From Armatimonadota bacterium (GTDB taxonomy: Bacteria > Sysuimicrobiota > Sysuimicrobiia > Sysuimicrobiales > Humicultoraceae), in NCBI GenBank assembly GCA_016869025.1, contig VGFA01000008.1, positions 26,117-90,116 of the forward strand: a DNA stretch of 64,000 bases, in the 5' to 3' direction. The notes beneath the pieces are model-generated. The model did no database searches, was not told the DNA's origin, and saw only the letters and a list, made by a program, of their open reading frames with translations. Position numbers and translations under genes: made by a program. The stretch's first letter is position 1. Each line of letters opens with the position of its first letter. Below are positions 41,814 through 50,006 of this stretch, in pieces.

Positions 41814-42842
41814 ATGCAGGCCGTTCACATCCACCAGCACGGAGGCCCCGAGGTCCTTGTCTACGAGGCGGCCCCGGAACCCGTGGCCGGGCCGACCGAC
41901 GTCCTCGTCTCAATAAGGGCGGCTGCGCTCAACCACATTGACCTTTGGGTCAGGCGGGGTCTGCCCAGGCTGCGGCTGCGGTTTCCCCACATCCTGGGCG
42001 CCGACGTGGCCGGCGTGGTGGCCGGCGTAGGCGAACGCGCGACAGGCGTGGCCGTTGGGGACGAGGTGATGATCTCGCCCGGGGTCTCCTGCGGGCAGTG
42101 TCCGGCCTGCATCTGTGGCCGCGACACGCTGTGCGACTCGTTCTCGATCCTGGGCGAGCACATCCCGGGCGGCTACGCCGAGTTCGTCGCCGTTCCCCGC
42201 GTGAACGTGCTGCCCAAACCGGCCCACCTCGGATTCGAGGAGGCCGCAGCGGTGCCCCTGGTCTTCCTGACCGCCTGGAACATGCTCGTTACAAATGGGC
42301 GCATCAGGATGGGCGAGACAGTGCTGATCTGGGGCGCGGGCAGCGGTGTGGGCAGCGCCGCGGTGCAGATCGCACGGCAGTTCGGGGCCCGGGTATTCGC
42401 CACCGCCGGCGCGGACTGGAAGCTGGACCGCGCCAGGGAGCTGGGCGCCCACGAAGTGGTCAACCACTCTGAGCAGGACGTCTACGAGGAAGTGCGCCGC
42501 CTGACCAACAAGCGGGGAGTGGACGTGGTGTTCGATCACGTGGGCAAGGCCACATGGGAGACGAGTCTCAAGTCGCTGGCGCGCGGAGGCCGGCTGGTGA
42601 CCTGCGGCGCTACCACGGGTGCCGACGGGACCACCGACATCAGGTACATCTACGGCCGGCAACTCGCGATCCACGGGACCTGGGTGGGCACCAAGCGTGA
42701 GATGCTCGAGGTGATGCGGCTGGTCGAATCCGGCGGCGTCCGTCCCGTGGTGCACGCGGTGCTCCCGCTGGCTAAGGCCGCGGAAGCCCACCGCATGCTG
42801 GAGCGCCGCGAGCAGTTCGGGAAGGTCGTGCTGGTGCCTTAG
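41814..42842 (+). CDS. Zinc-binding dehydrogenase / quinone-oxidoreductase-like MDR protein
   Basis: A 342-aa MDR-family protein. It has 'NHIDLWVRRGLPRLRLRFPH', a structural-zinc set 'CGQCPACICGRDTLC', the cofactor motif 'VLIWGAGSGVGSAAVQIARQ', and the downstream 'VDVVFDHVGKATWETSLKSL'. It belongs to the alcohol-dehydrogenase-like branch that keeps the structural zinc. GGAGGAG precedes the ATG. It is co-directional with the aldolase and converges with moaDE, overlapping by four bases. The substrate is not predicted. Confidence 0.85.
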   Translation: MQAVHIHQHGGPEVLVYEAAPEPVAGPTDVLVSIRAAALNHIDLWVRRGLPRLRLRFPHILGADVAGVVAGVGERATGVAVGDEVMISPGVSCGQCPACICGRDTLCDSFSILGEHIPGGYAEFVAVPRVNVLPKPAHLGFEEAAAVPLVFLTAWNMLVTNGRIRMGETVLIWGAGSGVGSAAVQIARQFGARVFATAGADWKLDRARELGAHEVVNHSEQDVYEEVRRLTNKRGVDVVFDHVGKATWETSLKSLARGGRLVTCGATTGADGTTDIRYIYGRQLAIHGTWVGTKREMLEVMRLVESGGVRPVVHAVLPLAKAAEAHRMLERREQFGKVVLVP

Positions 42843-43522
42843 GGTTCTGGAGCCGCTGGCGGGGCGGAGGGTTCTTCCTCGCCGATCCACTCGGCGCCGC
42901 CGGCCCAGATCTCCTTCTTCCATATCGGGACGGTCTGCTTGAGGGTATCAATCGCGAACCGGCCGGCCTCGAACGCCTCGCGGCGGTGTGGCGCGGCCAC
43001 CGCGATGGCGACGCTGATCTCGCCGATTGCCAGGGCACCCAGGCGGTGAACGATGGCGATACGTGCACCCCAGCGCTCCGCTGCCTGCTCCGCGATTCGG
43101 GCCATCTCGGTCCGCGCGAGCGCCTCGTACGCCTCGTACTCGAGGCGCTCCACGTCGCGGCCGCGCGAGTGATCGCGGACCGTGCCGAGGAACAGCACGG
43201 CCGCGCCCGCGCCCGGGTGGCGTACCGAGTCGAGTACCGCTTCCACGCGGATGGGATCCCTTACGAGTTCGACGAGAGAGCCGCCGCTGACCGGTGCCAG
43301 CAGCGCAACGCGGTCGCCGTGGGCCAGGGCGGTGCTCGGTGGCACTACGGCATCATTGATCGCCACCGTGGTCGGGCGCGGCATGCGGTTCAGTTTCAGA
43401 TACTGCGCGGTGAGGATGTCCCAGACTCCGCCGGCCGTGGTGCCGTCCGGGACCGCAAGCTGAACGGTTGGGGTGCCCACGGCTTCCCGGTGGGCGGCGA
43501 ATAGAGAAACGGTGATTTGCAT
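42839..43522 (-). CDS. Fused molybdopterin synthase MoaD-MoaE
   Basis: A 227-aa single-chain molybdopterin synthase. Residues 1-81 are the ubiquitin-like MoaD ('TVSLFAAHREAVG', ending 'LLAPVSGG'). Residues about 85-220 are MoaE, with 'VLFLGTVRDHSRGRDVERLE', 'IVHRLGALAIGEISVAIAVA' and the catalytic lysines in 'LKQTVPIWKKEIW'. MoaD needs a free C-terminal Gly-Gly for thiocarboxylation; here Gly80-Gly81 is internal and followed by Ser82. Mycobacterial MoaX has the same layout and is reported to be cleaved at this site. Sulfur would come from the MoeB-rhodanese protein at 29246. The start lacks a clear Shine-Dalgarno. Confidence 0.9.
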   Translation of the reverse strand: MQITVSLFAAHREAVGTPTVQLAVPDGTTAGGVWDILTAQYLKLNRMPRPTTVAINDAVVPPSTALAHGDRVALLAPVSGGSLVELVRDPIRVEAVLDSVRHPGAGAAVLFLGTVRDHSRGRDVERLEYEAYEALARTEMARIAEQAAERWGARIAIVHRLGALAIGEISVAIAVAAPHRREAFEAGRFAIDTLKQTVPIWKKEIWAGGAEWIGEEEPSAPPAAPEP

Positions 43523-43568
43523 GGGGCCATCAGGACCGGTTCACGCGCATCGTAGCACGCGTCCCCGC

Positions 43569-44405
43569 ATGCGGCAAGGATGCTTCCGCGCGCGGTGTGC
43601 AGGCGTGCGCGCGCTGCGCGCAGGAGCGCGTGTCCTGCATCTGCCCCGATGGGGGCTTGTGCTCATAGGTGTGCTGGTAGCCACCGCGGTTCCCGCGCGC
43701 CCGGCCGTTACCGGGATCATAGGTCGGGACGAGGAGATCCGGATCGGCCGCCACGCGGCGGCCAGCCTGGAAGCCGAGGTTGGCCTAACGCAGGACCCCT
43801 CGCTGGCAGCCCGGGCGGCCGGGGTGGGGCAGCGCGTGGCCGCTGTCTCAGATCGGCGTGGATTGCCCTATGCGTTCAAGGTGCTGCGCGGCCGTGAGGT
43901 GAATGCGGTCTCGCTGCCCGGCGGGTTTGTCTACGCCACCGAGGGGCTTGTCCGGTTTGTCCAGTCCGACGCCGAACTGGCCTTCGTGATGGCGCACGAG
44001 GTGGGTCACGTGGCCGCCAGGCACCACGTGGTGATGATCGAGCGGCATTTCCTCTTCGGACTGGTCGCTCGGGTGCTCCTGGGTGGTGACGCCACCGCCA
44101 CGCAGATCGCGGAGATAGTGCGGTTCTTCCTGTCGAGAGGGTTCTCGCGTGAGTTCGAGTTCGAGGCCGACCGACTGGCCGTTGACTACGCGCACCGCGC
44201 CGGATACGACGCGTCGGCCGCCCTCAGATTCATGAGCCGGCTGCGCGCCTCCGGGGATAGAGACCCGGGCAAGTATGAGGTTCTCCTGCGCACCCACCCT
44301 GGTCTCACTGACCGCATGGCCAGGGTAAGGGAGCACCTGAGGCGCCTGGGATACCGGGACGCTGGTGTTGCCGCGGTCGCGGCTGTTCTTCAGGCATTGC
44401 CGTGA
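43569..44405 (+). CDS. M48-family metalloprotease with N-terminal signal or anchor
   Basis: A protein of about 278 aa. The zinc motif is 'FVMAHEVGHVAARHH' (HExxH), and the third ligand is in 'SREFEFEADRLAVDYAHRAG'. 'VNAVSLPGGFVYATEGLVRF' is also typical of M48 (HtpX/BepA/LoiP-type) proteases. A hydrophobic segment ('WGLVLIGVLVATAVPA') gives an exported or membrane-anchored protease that could act in envelope quality control. The start is uncertain: 43569 (ATG) lacks a ribosome site, and GTG at 43605 is an alternative. It is divergent from moaDE with a 46-base gap. The PHP gene overlaps its stop. Confidence 0.85.
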   Translation: MRQGCFRARCAGVRALRAGARVLHLPRWGLVLIGVLVATAVPARPAVTGIIGRDEEIRIGRHAAASLEAEVGLTQDPSLAARAAGVGQRVAAVSDRRGLPYAFKVLRGREVNAVSLPGGFVYATEGLVRFVQSDAELAFVMAHEVGHVAARHHVVMIERHFLFGLVARVLLGGDATATQIAEIVRFFLSRGFSREFEFEADRLAVDYAHRAGYDASAALRFMSRLRASGDRDPGKYEVLLRTHPGLTDRMARVREHLRRLGYRDAGVAAVAAVLQALP

Positions 44406-45274
44406 CGGTCAGCGATCCGTACGCGATGCCGGGGACCTACCGCAAGGCGCAGTTGCACTGTCACACCCGCCGTTCCGACGGCCGGTTTGAACCCGCCGAC
44501 CTGGCCCGCCGATACCGTGACGCCGGGTACAGCTTCGTGTGCTTCACCGACCACGACCGCGTTACTCGCTGCGATGAGGTGAGCGACGACTCGTTCCTGG
44601 CTCTGCCCGGGGTCGAGGAGACGATCGTCCGGGGCATACCTCCGCTGGGGCCGCACCTGGGTCGCCTGCTGGTTGACCGGGTGCTGGGGGCTGGTTCTGC
44701 CCAGGATCGCATCACGCGCACCCTGGCCGCCGGCGGGATCCCGTGCCTGGAGCACCCGTCGTGGACCGGCAACCTGTGGACCGGTGCGTGGACGGCCGAG
44801 ACGATGGCGACACTGCCCGGGCCGTTTCTGGTTGAGATCTGGAATCCGCACTCGAACCCGGACGAGGACCTGCGCCGCTGGGCCCGCGCGGCCTGGGCGC
44901 ACGGCCCAGAAGGGCGCATCGGCGCGGTCGCTGGCGACGACTGCCACATCCTGCCCCAGTTCGACCGCGGCTGGGTGATGGTGAAGGTCGAGGCGATCAC
45001 GGCCGACGCCCTGCGCGCCGCGCTGCTTTCCGGGGCGTTCTACGCCAGCACAGGCGTGGAAGCCGATCTCGGTGTCACCGACGGCGCTGTTGCAGTGCGC
45101 AGCGCCGCCGGTGAGGTGCACGTGTTCGATGCCGGGGGCCGTTCGCGTGCCGTGTTCCGTGGGGGCGAAGGACGCTACACGCCTGCAGGCGACGAAGGGT
45201 TTGTGCGGGTGGAGTGCCGGGCTGGCCCGCGGCGGGCCTGGAGCCAGGCGTTCTGGGTCCTCGCGACGCCATGA
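44402..45274 (+). CDS. PHP-domain metal-dependent phosphoesterase
   Basis: A 290-aa protein of the polymerase-and-histidinol-phosphatase fold. Metal ligands are seen in 'KAQLHCHTRRSDG', 'FVCFTDHDRV', a mid-chain 'GIPCLEHPSWTGN' and 'VAGDDCHIL'. Family members hydrolyse small phosphate esters or nucleotides (for example TrpH/3',5'-pAp phosphatase). The C-terminal 60 residues look like a beta-sandwich. The GTG overlaps the protease stop, and the stop overlaps the Nudix ATG. Confidence 0.8.
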   Translation: MTVSDPYAMPGTYRKAQLHCHTRRSDGRFEPADLARRYRDAGYSFVCFTDHDRVTRCDEVSDDSFLALPGVEETIVRGIPPLGPHLGRLLVDRVLGAGSAQDRITRTLAAGGIPCLEHPSWTGNLWTGAWTAETMATLPGPFLVEIWNPHSNPDEDLRRWARAAWAHGPEGRIGAVAGDDCHILPQFDRGWVMVKVEAITADALRAALLSGAFYASTGVEADLGVTDGAVAVRSAAGEVHVFDAGGRSRAVFRGGEGRYTPAGDEGFVRVECRAGPRRAWSQAFWVLATP

Positions 45275-45867
45275 TAGTCGGCGTCGCGGTGCTCCTGCGG
45301 CAGCAAGGGCGGCTCCTCTTCGATGTTCAGAAGCCCGAGGGGTGGACGCACACGCCCGGAGGAGGGGTCATCATCGGGATAGGCTGCATCGGAGGGCGCA
45401 TCGAGCCGGGCGAATCCACCCTCGAGGCGCTTCAGAGGGAGGCGCTGGAGGAGATCGGCTGTACTATCCTCCTGGACAGGCCGGCAGAGCCCTTCTCCGT
45501 GGGTGCTGATGGGGCTGTGAGGACTCACCAGCCCGAGGAGGTCCCGGAGGGAGTGCTGTTCTTCTGGGAGGGGTCTGGGCATGGTTTCATCGAGGGCGGT
45601 CAGGTCGCGGTCTTCTCGGGAAGACCTGCTGGCCCGCTCAACCTCGGTGACATCCCCGCGGTCATCGGCATGAGCCGCGAGGTTCTGATGGAGTGCGGTG
45701 CGCAATCCCTGACCGTCGAGGACGTGCTTGCCCGCGGAGGGACGATAGAAGAGCGGCAGGCCGTCCCGCGACACGTGCGGCTGCTTCCCGTGATGACAGC
45801 CGGAGTAGTGGCCGCGCTGCCGGAGGAGTTCAGGCTCGTCGTGCTGTGCCATCTTGAGCGCATCTAG
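45271..45867 (+). CDS. Nudix hydrolase
   Basis: A 198-aa protein with a complete Nudix box in 'GGRIEPGESTLEALQREALE' continuing 'EIGC', matching G-x5-E-x7-R-E-x2-E-E-x-G. It would hydrolyse a nucleoside diphosphate linked to another moiety. The C-terminus ('HVRLLPVMTAGVVAALPEEF') is an extra helical part not typical of the minimal 130-aa domain. The ATG at 45271 overlaps the PHP stop (ATGA). Confidence 0.87.
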   Translation: MIVGVAVLLRQQGRLLFDVQKPEGWTHTPGGGVIIGIGCIGGRIEPGESTLEALQREALEEIGCTILLDRPAEPFSVGADGAVRTHQPEEVPEGVLFFWEGSGHGFIEGGQVAVFSGRPAGPLNLGDIPAVIGMSREVLMECGAQSLTVEDVLARGGTIEERQAVPRHVRLLPVMTAGVVAALPEEFRLVVLCHLERI

Positions 45868-45868
45868 A

Positions 45869-46540
45869 ATGTTCCCTCAACCCGATCCCGGCGAATTCCA
45901 TCGCCTCAAGTCGGTCACCGCAGAGGTGGAGGGCTGGCTACGTGACGATGAGGCCGCCTTCCTGTACTCGGCCGCGTATGGTGGGCCTGGCGAAGGGAGC
46001 ATCGTCGAGATCGGTAGCTGGAAGGGGAAGTCGACGATCTGGTTGGCCAGCGGCTCGAAGGCCGCCGGCCGTGAGAAGGTATACGCCATCGATCCCCACA
46101 CCGGGAGCGCAGAGCACGGGTCGGGGATCTGGACGTTTCCCGAGTTTGAGGGGAACATCCGGCGCGCGGGGGTGGCGGACCGCGTGGTACCCCTGGTCAT
46201 GACCTCGGAGCAGGCGGTGGCGTGCTGGTCAGGGCCGGTCAGGCTGCTCTGGATCGACGGCGCGCACGAATACGACGCGGTGAGCCGCGATTTCAAGATG
46301 TGGGAGCCGTATCTGATCGAGGGTGGTGTTGTGGCACTGCACGACACGATCGGTTGGTTCGTCGGTCCTCGGACAGTTGCGGTCCGCAGCATCCTGCGCT
46401 CCGGGCGGTTTCACAACTGCGGGATCGTGGGCATTACGACCTACGGCCGGAAGGCCCGGTCCCTCAGCGCGGTAGATGTACTGCGAAACTGGGCGGTGCT
46501 GGCCCAACTGAACCTGCTGGAGCTCGGCGGCAGGCGTTGA
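45869..46540 (+). CDS. Class I SAM-dependent methyltransferase (Methyltransf_24-like)
   Basis: A 223-aa protein. The SAM-binding glycine-rich motif is 'GSIVEIGSWKGKSTIWLASG', the acidic loop 'KVYAIDPHTGS', and motif III-like 'VRLLWIDGAHEYDAVSRDFK' with 'GGVVALHDTIGW'. The 'IDGAHEYDAV' pattern is characteristic of sugar or small-molecule methyltransferases often found in cell-surface polysaccharide loci. The start at 45869 has no strong ribosome site. It sits between the Nudix gene and the polysaccharide region, so the substrate may be a glycan. Confidence 0.8.
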   Translation: MFPQPDPGEFHRLKSVTAEVEGWLRDDEAAFLYSAAYGGPGEGSIVEIGSWKGKSTIWLASGSKAAGREKVYAIDPHTGSAEHGSGIWTFPEFEGNIRRAGVADRVVPLVMTSEQAVACWSGPVRLLWIDGAHEYDAVSRDFKMWEPYLIEGGVVALHDTIGWFVGPRTVAVRSILRSGRFHNCGIVGITTYGRKARSLSAVDVLRNWAVLAQLNLLELGGRR

Positions 46541-46575
46541 TCCGACAGGCCCGCTTTTGGGATGGGTCGGGCTAT

Positions 46576-46614
46576 GCTGGGGGCCCGCGAATGTGGCATT
46601 CTCGGATCCCCAGC
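46576..46614 (+). other. Nested stem-loop in a 159-base intergenic gap
   Basis: Outer arms GCTGGGG and CCCCAGC enclose inner arms GAATG and CATTC with a TGG loop. No T-run follows and no promoter is clear in the 46541-46699 gap. It may be an attenuator-like RNA element in front of the ligase-like gene at 46700, or a protein site. Confidence 0.35.
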
Positions 46615-46699
46615 CCAAGAACCGCCGCGCGCGGTTCGTGCAGGACTTGCCCGGAAGAATAGCGTAACCGTGGGCAGCTAGCGTTGGCAGACCGCGATC

Positions 46700-47947
46700 A
46701 TGCCTACGCCACCCGCCACATCACCTCGCGCTGATGCCCGCCGCCTGGCCCTTGCGGTTGCCGGCATTGGAATCCCGCTGGGCGGAATGGTCGTCGCTGC
46801 CGCTGCCATTGCCTGGGCCGCGCTGGGGGAGAGGCGGCTATGGACCAGGACCCCGCTGGACCTTCCGCTGGCAGCGTTCCTCGCCTGGTCCATCCTTGCG
46901 GCGGCGGTCTCTGAGTTCCGAAGCCAGGCGTTCCTTGAGGTGCTGGGCCTTGCCTGTGTCATCTATCTGGCGTACCAACTTCCCTTCAGGTGGTTCCAGG
47001 CAAGGCCAGACCTGATCGGTGTGCTCTACCGCTGGGCGTGCGTCGGCCTGCCGATCGCGGCCGCAGTCGGGCTGCTGAGCTACCTGTATCTCCACAATCC
47101 ACACTTGGGGCCTTTCCGACGGTTCAGTCTGGGACCGCAACCCCCTGGCGTGTCCGCCTATGCCCTCGTGGCCGCGATGTTGCTGAGCCTTGGTGCGTTC
47201 CCGCGTCGCCGCTGGGTCGTGCACGCATGCCTTGCGGCAGGGGTGTTCGCGCTGATCGGAACGCTCAGCCGTTGGGCCCTTCTGGGCTTCTGCATTGGGT
47301 TGACGTTTTGGTCGACGCGAGTGGTTCGTGAACAGCCCCGCGCAGTTGTGTCTGTTCTTGCCACGGTCGTCATCTCTGCGGCGATCACGCTTTCGCTCCC
47401 GCTGTCTCGAACCATGGTGGGTCAGTATCTGCACGGCGACAAGAGCCGCAACCCGTGGCCTCGCGCCCTGGTTGTCGGCTTCACCCCCAGCGTGGGCTTT
47501 CCAGAGCGGCTTGCCATTTGGCGGACCACGAAACGGATAATTGAGAGCCACCCCTGGTTCGGCGTCGGACACGGCGCGTTCGGGACGGTCTACGCGCGGT
47601 ACAAGGATCCGGCGGACCGGACGATCGCGGTCATGGAGTTGCCCGCCCATTTGGGCGCGGCGCATGCTCACAACGACGTGCTTGCGGTTGCGGCGGCCGC
47701 GGGCATCCCGGCGGCGATTGCTTTCGTTCTCCTGCTTGTGCTGGCGCTTGTGAGAGCGTTCTCACGGGGAATCCCGGCCTCGACCCCCGCGGTCGCCGCG
47801 CTCGTGGCTATGCTGGTGCACGGCAACTTCGACGCAGTGTCCCATGCATTTGCGGGCCCTCTCCTGGTGTTCTGGATTGTACTCGCAGCTTCTATGGCGG
47901 GCCCTCAGCCCGATATCATTGCCAGAAGGGCTTCTGCAATGAGGTGA
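46700..47947 (+). CDS. O-antigen ligase/polymerase-like membrane protein
   Basis: A 415-aa protein with about 10-12 membrane segments. The Wzy_C-type core is recognisable: 'IIESHPWFGVGHGAFGTVYA' in the large periplasmic loop, then 'GAAHAHNDVLAVAAAAGIPA'. Such proteins ligate O-antigen to a lipid core (WaaL) or polymerise polysaccharide repeats (Wzy); sequence alone does not separate the two. It has no strong Shine-Dalgarno. Its 3' end overlaps that of the convergent LpxB-like gene by 43 bases. Three further paralogues lie at 50941, 52092 and 61994. Confidence 0.82.
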   Translation: MPTPPATSPRADARRLALAVAGIGIPLGGMVVAAAAIAWAALGERRLWTRTPLDLPLAAFLAWSILAAAVSEFRSQAFLEVLGLACVIYLAYQLPFRWFQARPDLIGVLYRWACVGLPIAAAVGLLSYLYLHNPHLGPFRRFSLGPQPPGVSAYALVAAMLLSLGAFPRRRWVVHACLAAGVFALIGTLSRWALLGFCIGLTFWSTRVVREQPRAVVSVLATVVISAAITLSLPLSRTMVGQYLHGDKSRNPWPRALVVGFTPSVGFPERLAIWRTTKRIIESHPWFGVGHGAFGTVYARYKDPADRTIAVMELPAHLGAAHAHNDVLAVAAAAGIPAAIAFVLLLVLALVRAFSRGIPASTPAVAALVAMLVHGNFDAVSHAFAGPLLVFWIVLAASMAGPQPDIIARRASAMR

Positions 47948-49053
47948 GAGCCGCCAGGCGGTCCCATGCGCGCCCGCCCCACGGCGCCCCGGCGTTCCCG
48001 CTCATCGGGATCACGGAGCAGCCGGACGGTCGCAGCGGCCGCTTCCCGCCAGTCGCGGGCAGGAATGAGGGCCTCGCCCAGGAGCCGGTGCTGCATCTGG
48101 AGGAAGGCCGGGGTGAACTGCGCGCCAGGGCCGGGGAATGCAACAACCGGCTTTCCCAGCCCTGCGGCCTGCTCATTGGCAGTTCCCGCCATCCCGACGA
48201 CGACGCTGGCCCGCGCCACCGCGTCCGCGAACGCCGTCGTGAGGGCAATATGCGCGCCACCAACAGTCGCGCCGCTAGCAGTCGTTCCGCCTACGGTCGC
48301 GCCGCTCCGACAGGGTGCTGCTTGAAGGAGGTGGTGCAGAATGTCCTCGGCGTTGACCGTTCGCGCCACAGGAAGAAGAAACCGAACCTCCGGTTCCTCA
48401 GCGGCGATCGCCTGCGCGGCCTGCGCGAGGAGCGCGGCGTTTCCTGGCGCGTCGGCGCGGCTCCCGGGGAGCAGCGTTACCACCTGCGCCTCCGGGGGAA
48501 GGCCGAACGTCTCACCCGCGTTCCCGACCAGGTCCATCATCACATTGCCCAGCGAAACCGCCGGTAGCCCCATGGCGGCCAGGGCCTGCGCAGTGTCGGG
48601 GTCGCGCGTGAAGATGCGGCTGGCGCTGCGGCGCATCACGCTGATAGCCAGTGCGCCGAACTCGCTGATCCGCACCGAGTCCGCCGTCGAGACGAACGCT
48701 ACACGGGGGGCGGCGTGCGCGGCCATCCCCAGGCAGTAGGCGTCACCCACTGCCACGACAAGATCGTGCCTGCCGCGCTGGCTGGATACCGTTCGTCTCT
48801 GCCCGAGCCACAGCCCGATCAATCCAGCGGCCAGATCGTCGCCCAGCCCCCGAAGCCCTGCGCGCATTGAGAACCCACCGCTGGGCAGCATTCGGCAGGG
48901 ACCGAGCAGCGGTACCGAGGGGGGGTAGGCGCCGGTGCCGACCAGGGGATAGGCGGTCACGGTGACGCCTGCCGCCTGCAGCGGCGCGGCGATGCTGGCG
49001 GCTATCAGGTCCTCGCCTGTGCCGTTGCTGACCATGAGGACCCTACCCGTCAT
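47905..49053 (-). CDS. LpxB-related glycosyltransferase
   Basis: A 382-aa protein of the lipid-A-disaccharide-synthase-related type. It opens 'VLMVSNGTGEDLIAASIAAP' and has 'VVTLLPGSRADAPGNAALLA' and the C-terminal donor-site 'GTANEQAAGLGKPVVAFPG'. Classical LpxB transfers a UDP-diacylglucosamine unit to lipid X; the related family is of uncertain specificity. A short in-frame repeat (GATVGG twice at about residue 268) sits in a surface loop. GGGAG lies eight bases before the ATG, which overlaps the upstream stop (ATGA). It is the last gene of the eight-gene minus-strand operon. Confidence 0.75.
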   Translation of the reverse strand: MTGRVLMVSNGTGEDLIAASIAAPLQAAGVTVTAYPLVGTGAYPPSVPLLGPCRMLPSGGFSMRAGLRGLGDDLAAGLIGLWLGQRRTVSSQRGRHDLVVAVGDAYCLGMAAHAAPRVAFVSTADSVRISEFGALAISVMRRSASRIFTRDPDTAQALAAMGLPAVSLGNVMMDLVGNAGETFGLPPEAQVVTLLPGSRADAPGNAALLAQAAQAIAAEEPEVRFLLPVARTVNAEDILHHLLQAAPCRSGATVGGTTASGATVGGAHIALTTAFADAVARASVVVGMAGTANEQAAGLGKPVVAFPGPGAQFTPAFLQMQHRLLGEALIPARDWREAAAATVRLLRDPDERERRGAVGRARMGPPGGSHLIAEALLAMISG

Positions 49054-50006
49054 GAGGGGCGCTCCCAGGTCGAGTCCGCCGCGGCGTGCCCTTCGCGCAG
49101 GGCACTGAAGACGCCCCTGTAGTACGCGTCCCAGAGGAGGTTGTTGTAGCACTCGTTGAGGATGAGATACCGGTGATGCCGTTCGGCCCACGGACGGAAC
49201 GTCTGGACGAGACGCCTTGCGATGCCGGTGCGGAACACCAGCCACTTCAAGGGAAGCAGGAGGGGGTGGATCTCGAAATGGAACCCCAGCGCGGCCTTCC
49301 TGCCGTGCTTCTGCCAGAACCGCACCGCCGCGCGTCCGGACTGGACCTGGCGGGCGACCGCCGCCTCTATCGAGATGGGGTGGTGGTGCAGGCCCAAGGC
49401 TTCCGGCTCGTACAGAATCCGCCCGCCGGCCTGGTGGAAGCGGAAGGCCATCTCGGTGTCCTCCGCCCCATAGCCTGCGAACCCCTCATCAAACCGCCCG
49501 ACCTTCTCGAATGCGTGCCGGGTGATCGAGAAGTTCCGGCCGACAACGTGCAAAGGTGACAGGTTCTCCCGTCTGCGGATTGTCAGGTCGGGCATTAGGT
49601 TGCTCGTCCGCATGAAGGGCGTGGTCAGGGTCTCGGGATCGGGAACGGTCCGCCCCTGGACCGCGCGCATGGTCGTGGCATCGCCGTAGTGGCGCAGGTG
49701 GGCGCTCACCATGCCTGGATAAGCGAAGACGTCCGGGTCCATGAACAGGAGGACATCGCCGGCAGCTTCCAACGCGCCCCGGTTGCGGGCAGATGCGAGG
49801 CCCCGGTTGGGCTGGCGCACTACACGAACGGACACGGGTCCCCTGCAACTGCCCGCGATCTCGGACGTACCATCTGTGGAACCGTCATCCACCACTATTA
49901 TCTCTAAGGTGCCCTGCGGCGCATCCTGCGCCCACAGCGCCTCGATCGCACGGCGGAGCGTTCCTCCCGCGTTCAGGCACGGCATGACCACCGATAGCCG
50001 TGTCAT
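49050..50006 (-). CDS. Family 2 glycosyltransferase
   Basis: A 318-aa GT-A enzyme. The nucleotide-sugar site is 'LSVVMPCLNAGGTLRRAIEA', 'IIVVDDGSTDGTSEI' and the metal-binding 'LLFMDPDVFAYPGMV' (Asp-Pro-Asp in place of the usual DxD spacing). 'GFAGYGAEDTEMAFRFHQAG' carries the catalytic ED motif. No membrane segment is evident, though the C-terminus has hydrophobic patches. It is about half identical by eye to the next upstream gene, so the two are tandem paralogues. The start overlaps that gene's stop (ATGA). Confidence 0.88.
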   Translation of the reverse strand: MTRLSVVMPCLNAGGTLRRAIEALWAQDAPQGTLEIIVVDDGSTDGTSEIAGSCRGPVSVRVVRQPNRGLASARNRGALEAAGDVLLFMDPDVFAYPGMVSAHLRHYGDATTMRAVQGRTVPDPETLTTPFMRTSNLMPDLTIRRRENLSPLHVVGRNFSITRHAFEKVGRFDEGFAGYGAEDTEMAFRFHQAGGRILYEPEALGLHHHPISIEAAVARQVQSGRAAVRFWQKHGRKAALGFHFEIHPLLLPLKWLVFRTGIARRLVQTFRPWAERHHRYLILNECYNNLLWDAYYRGVFSALREGHAAADSTWERPS

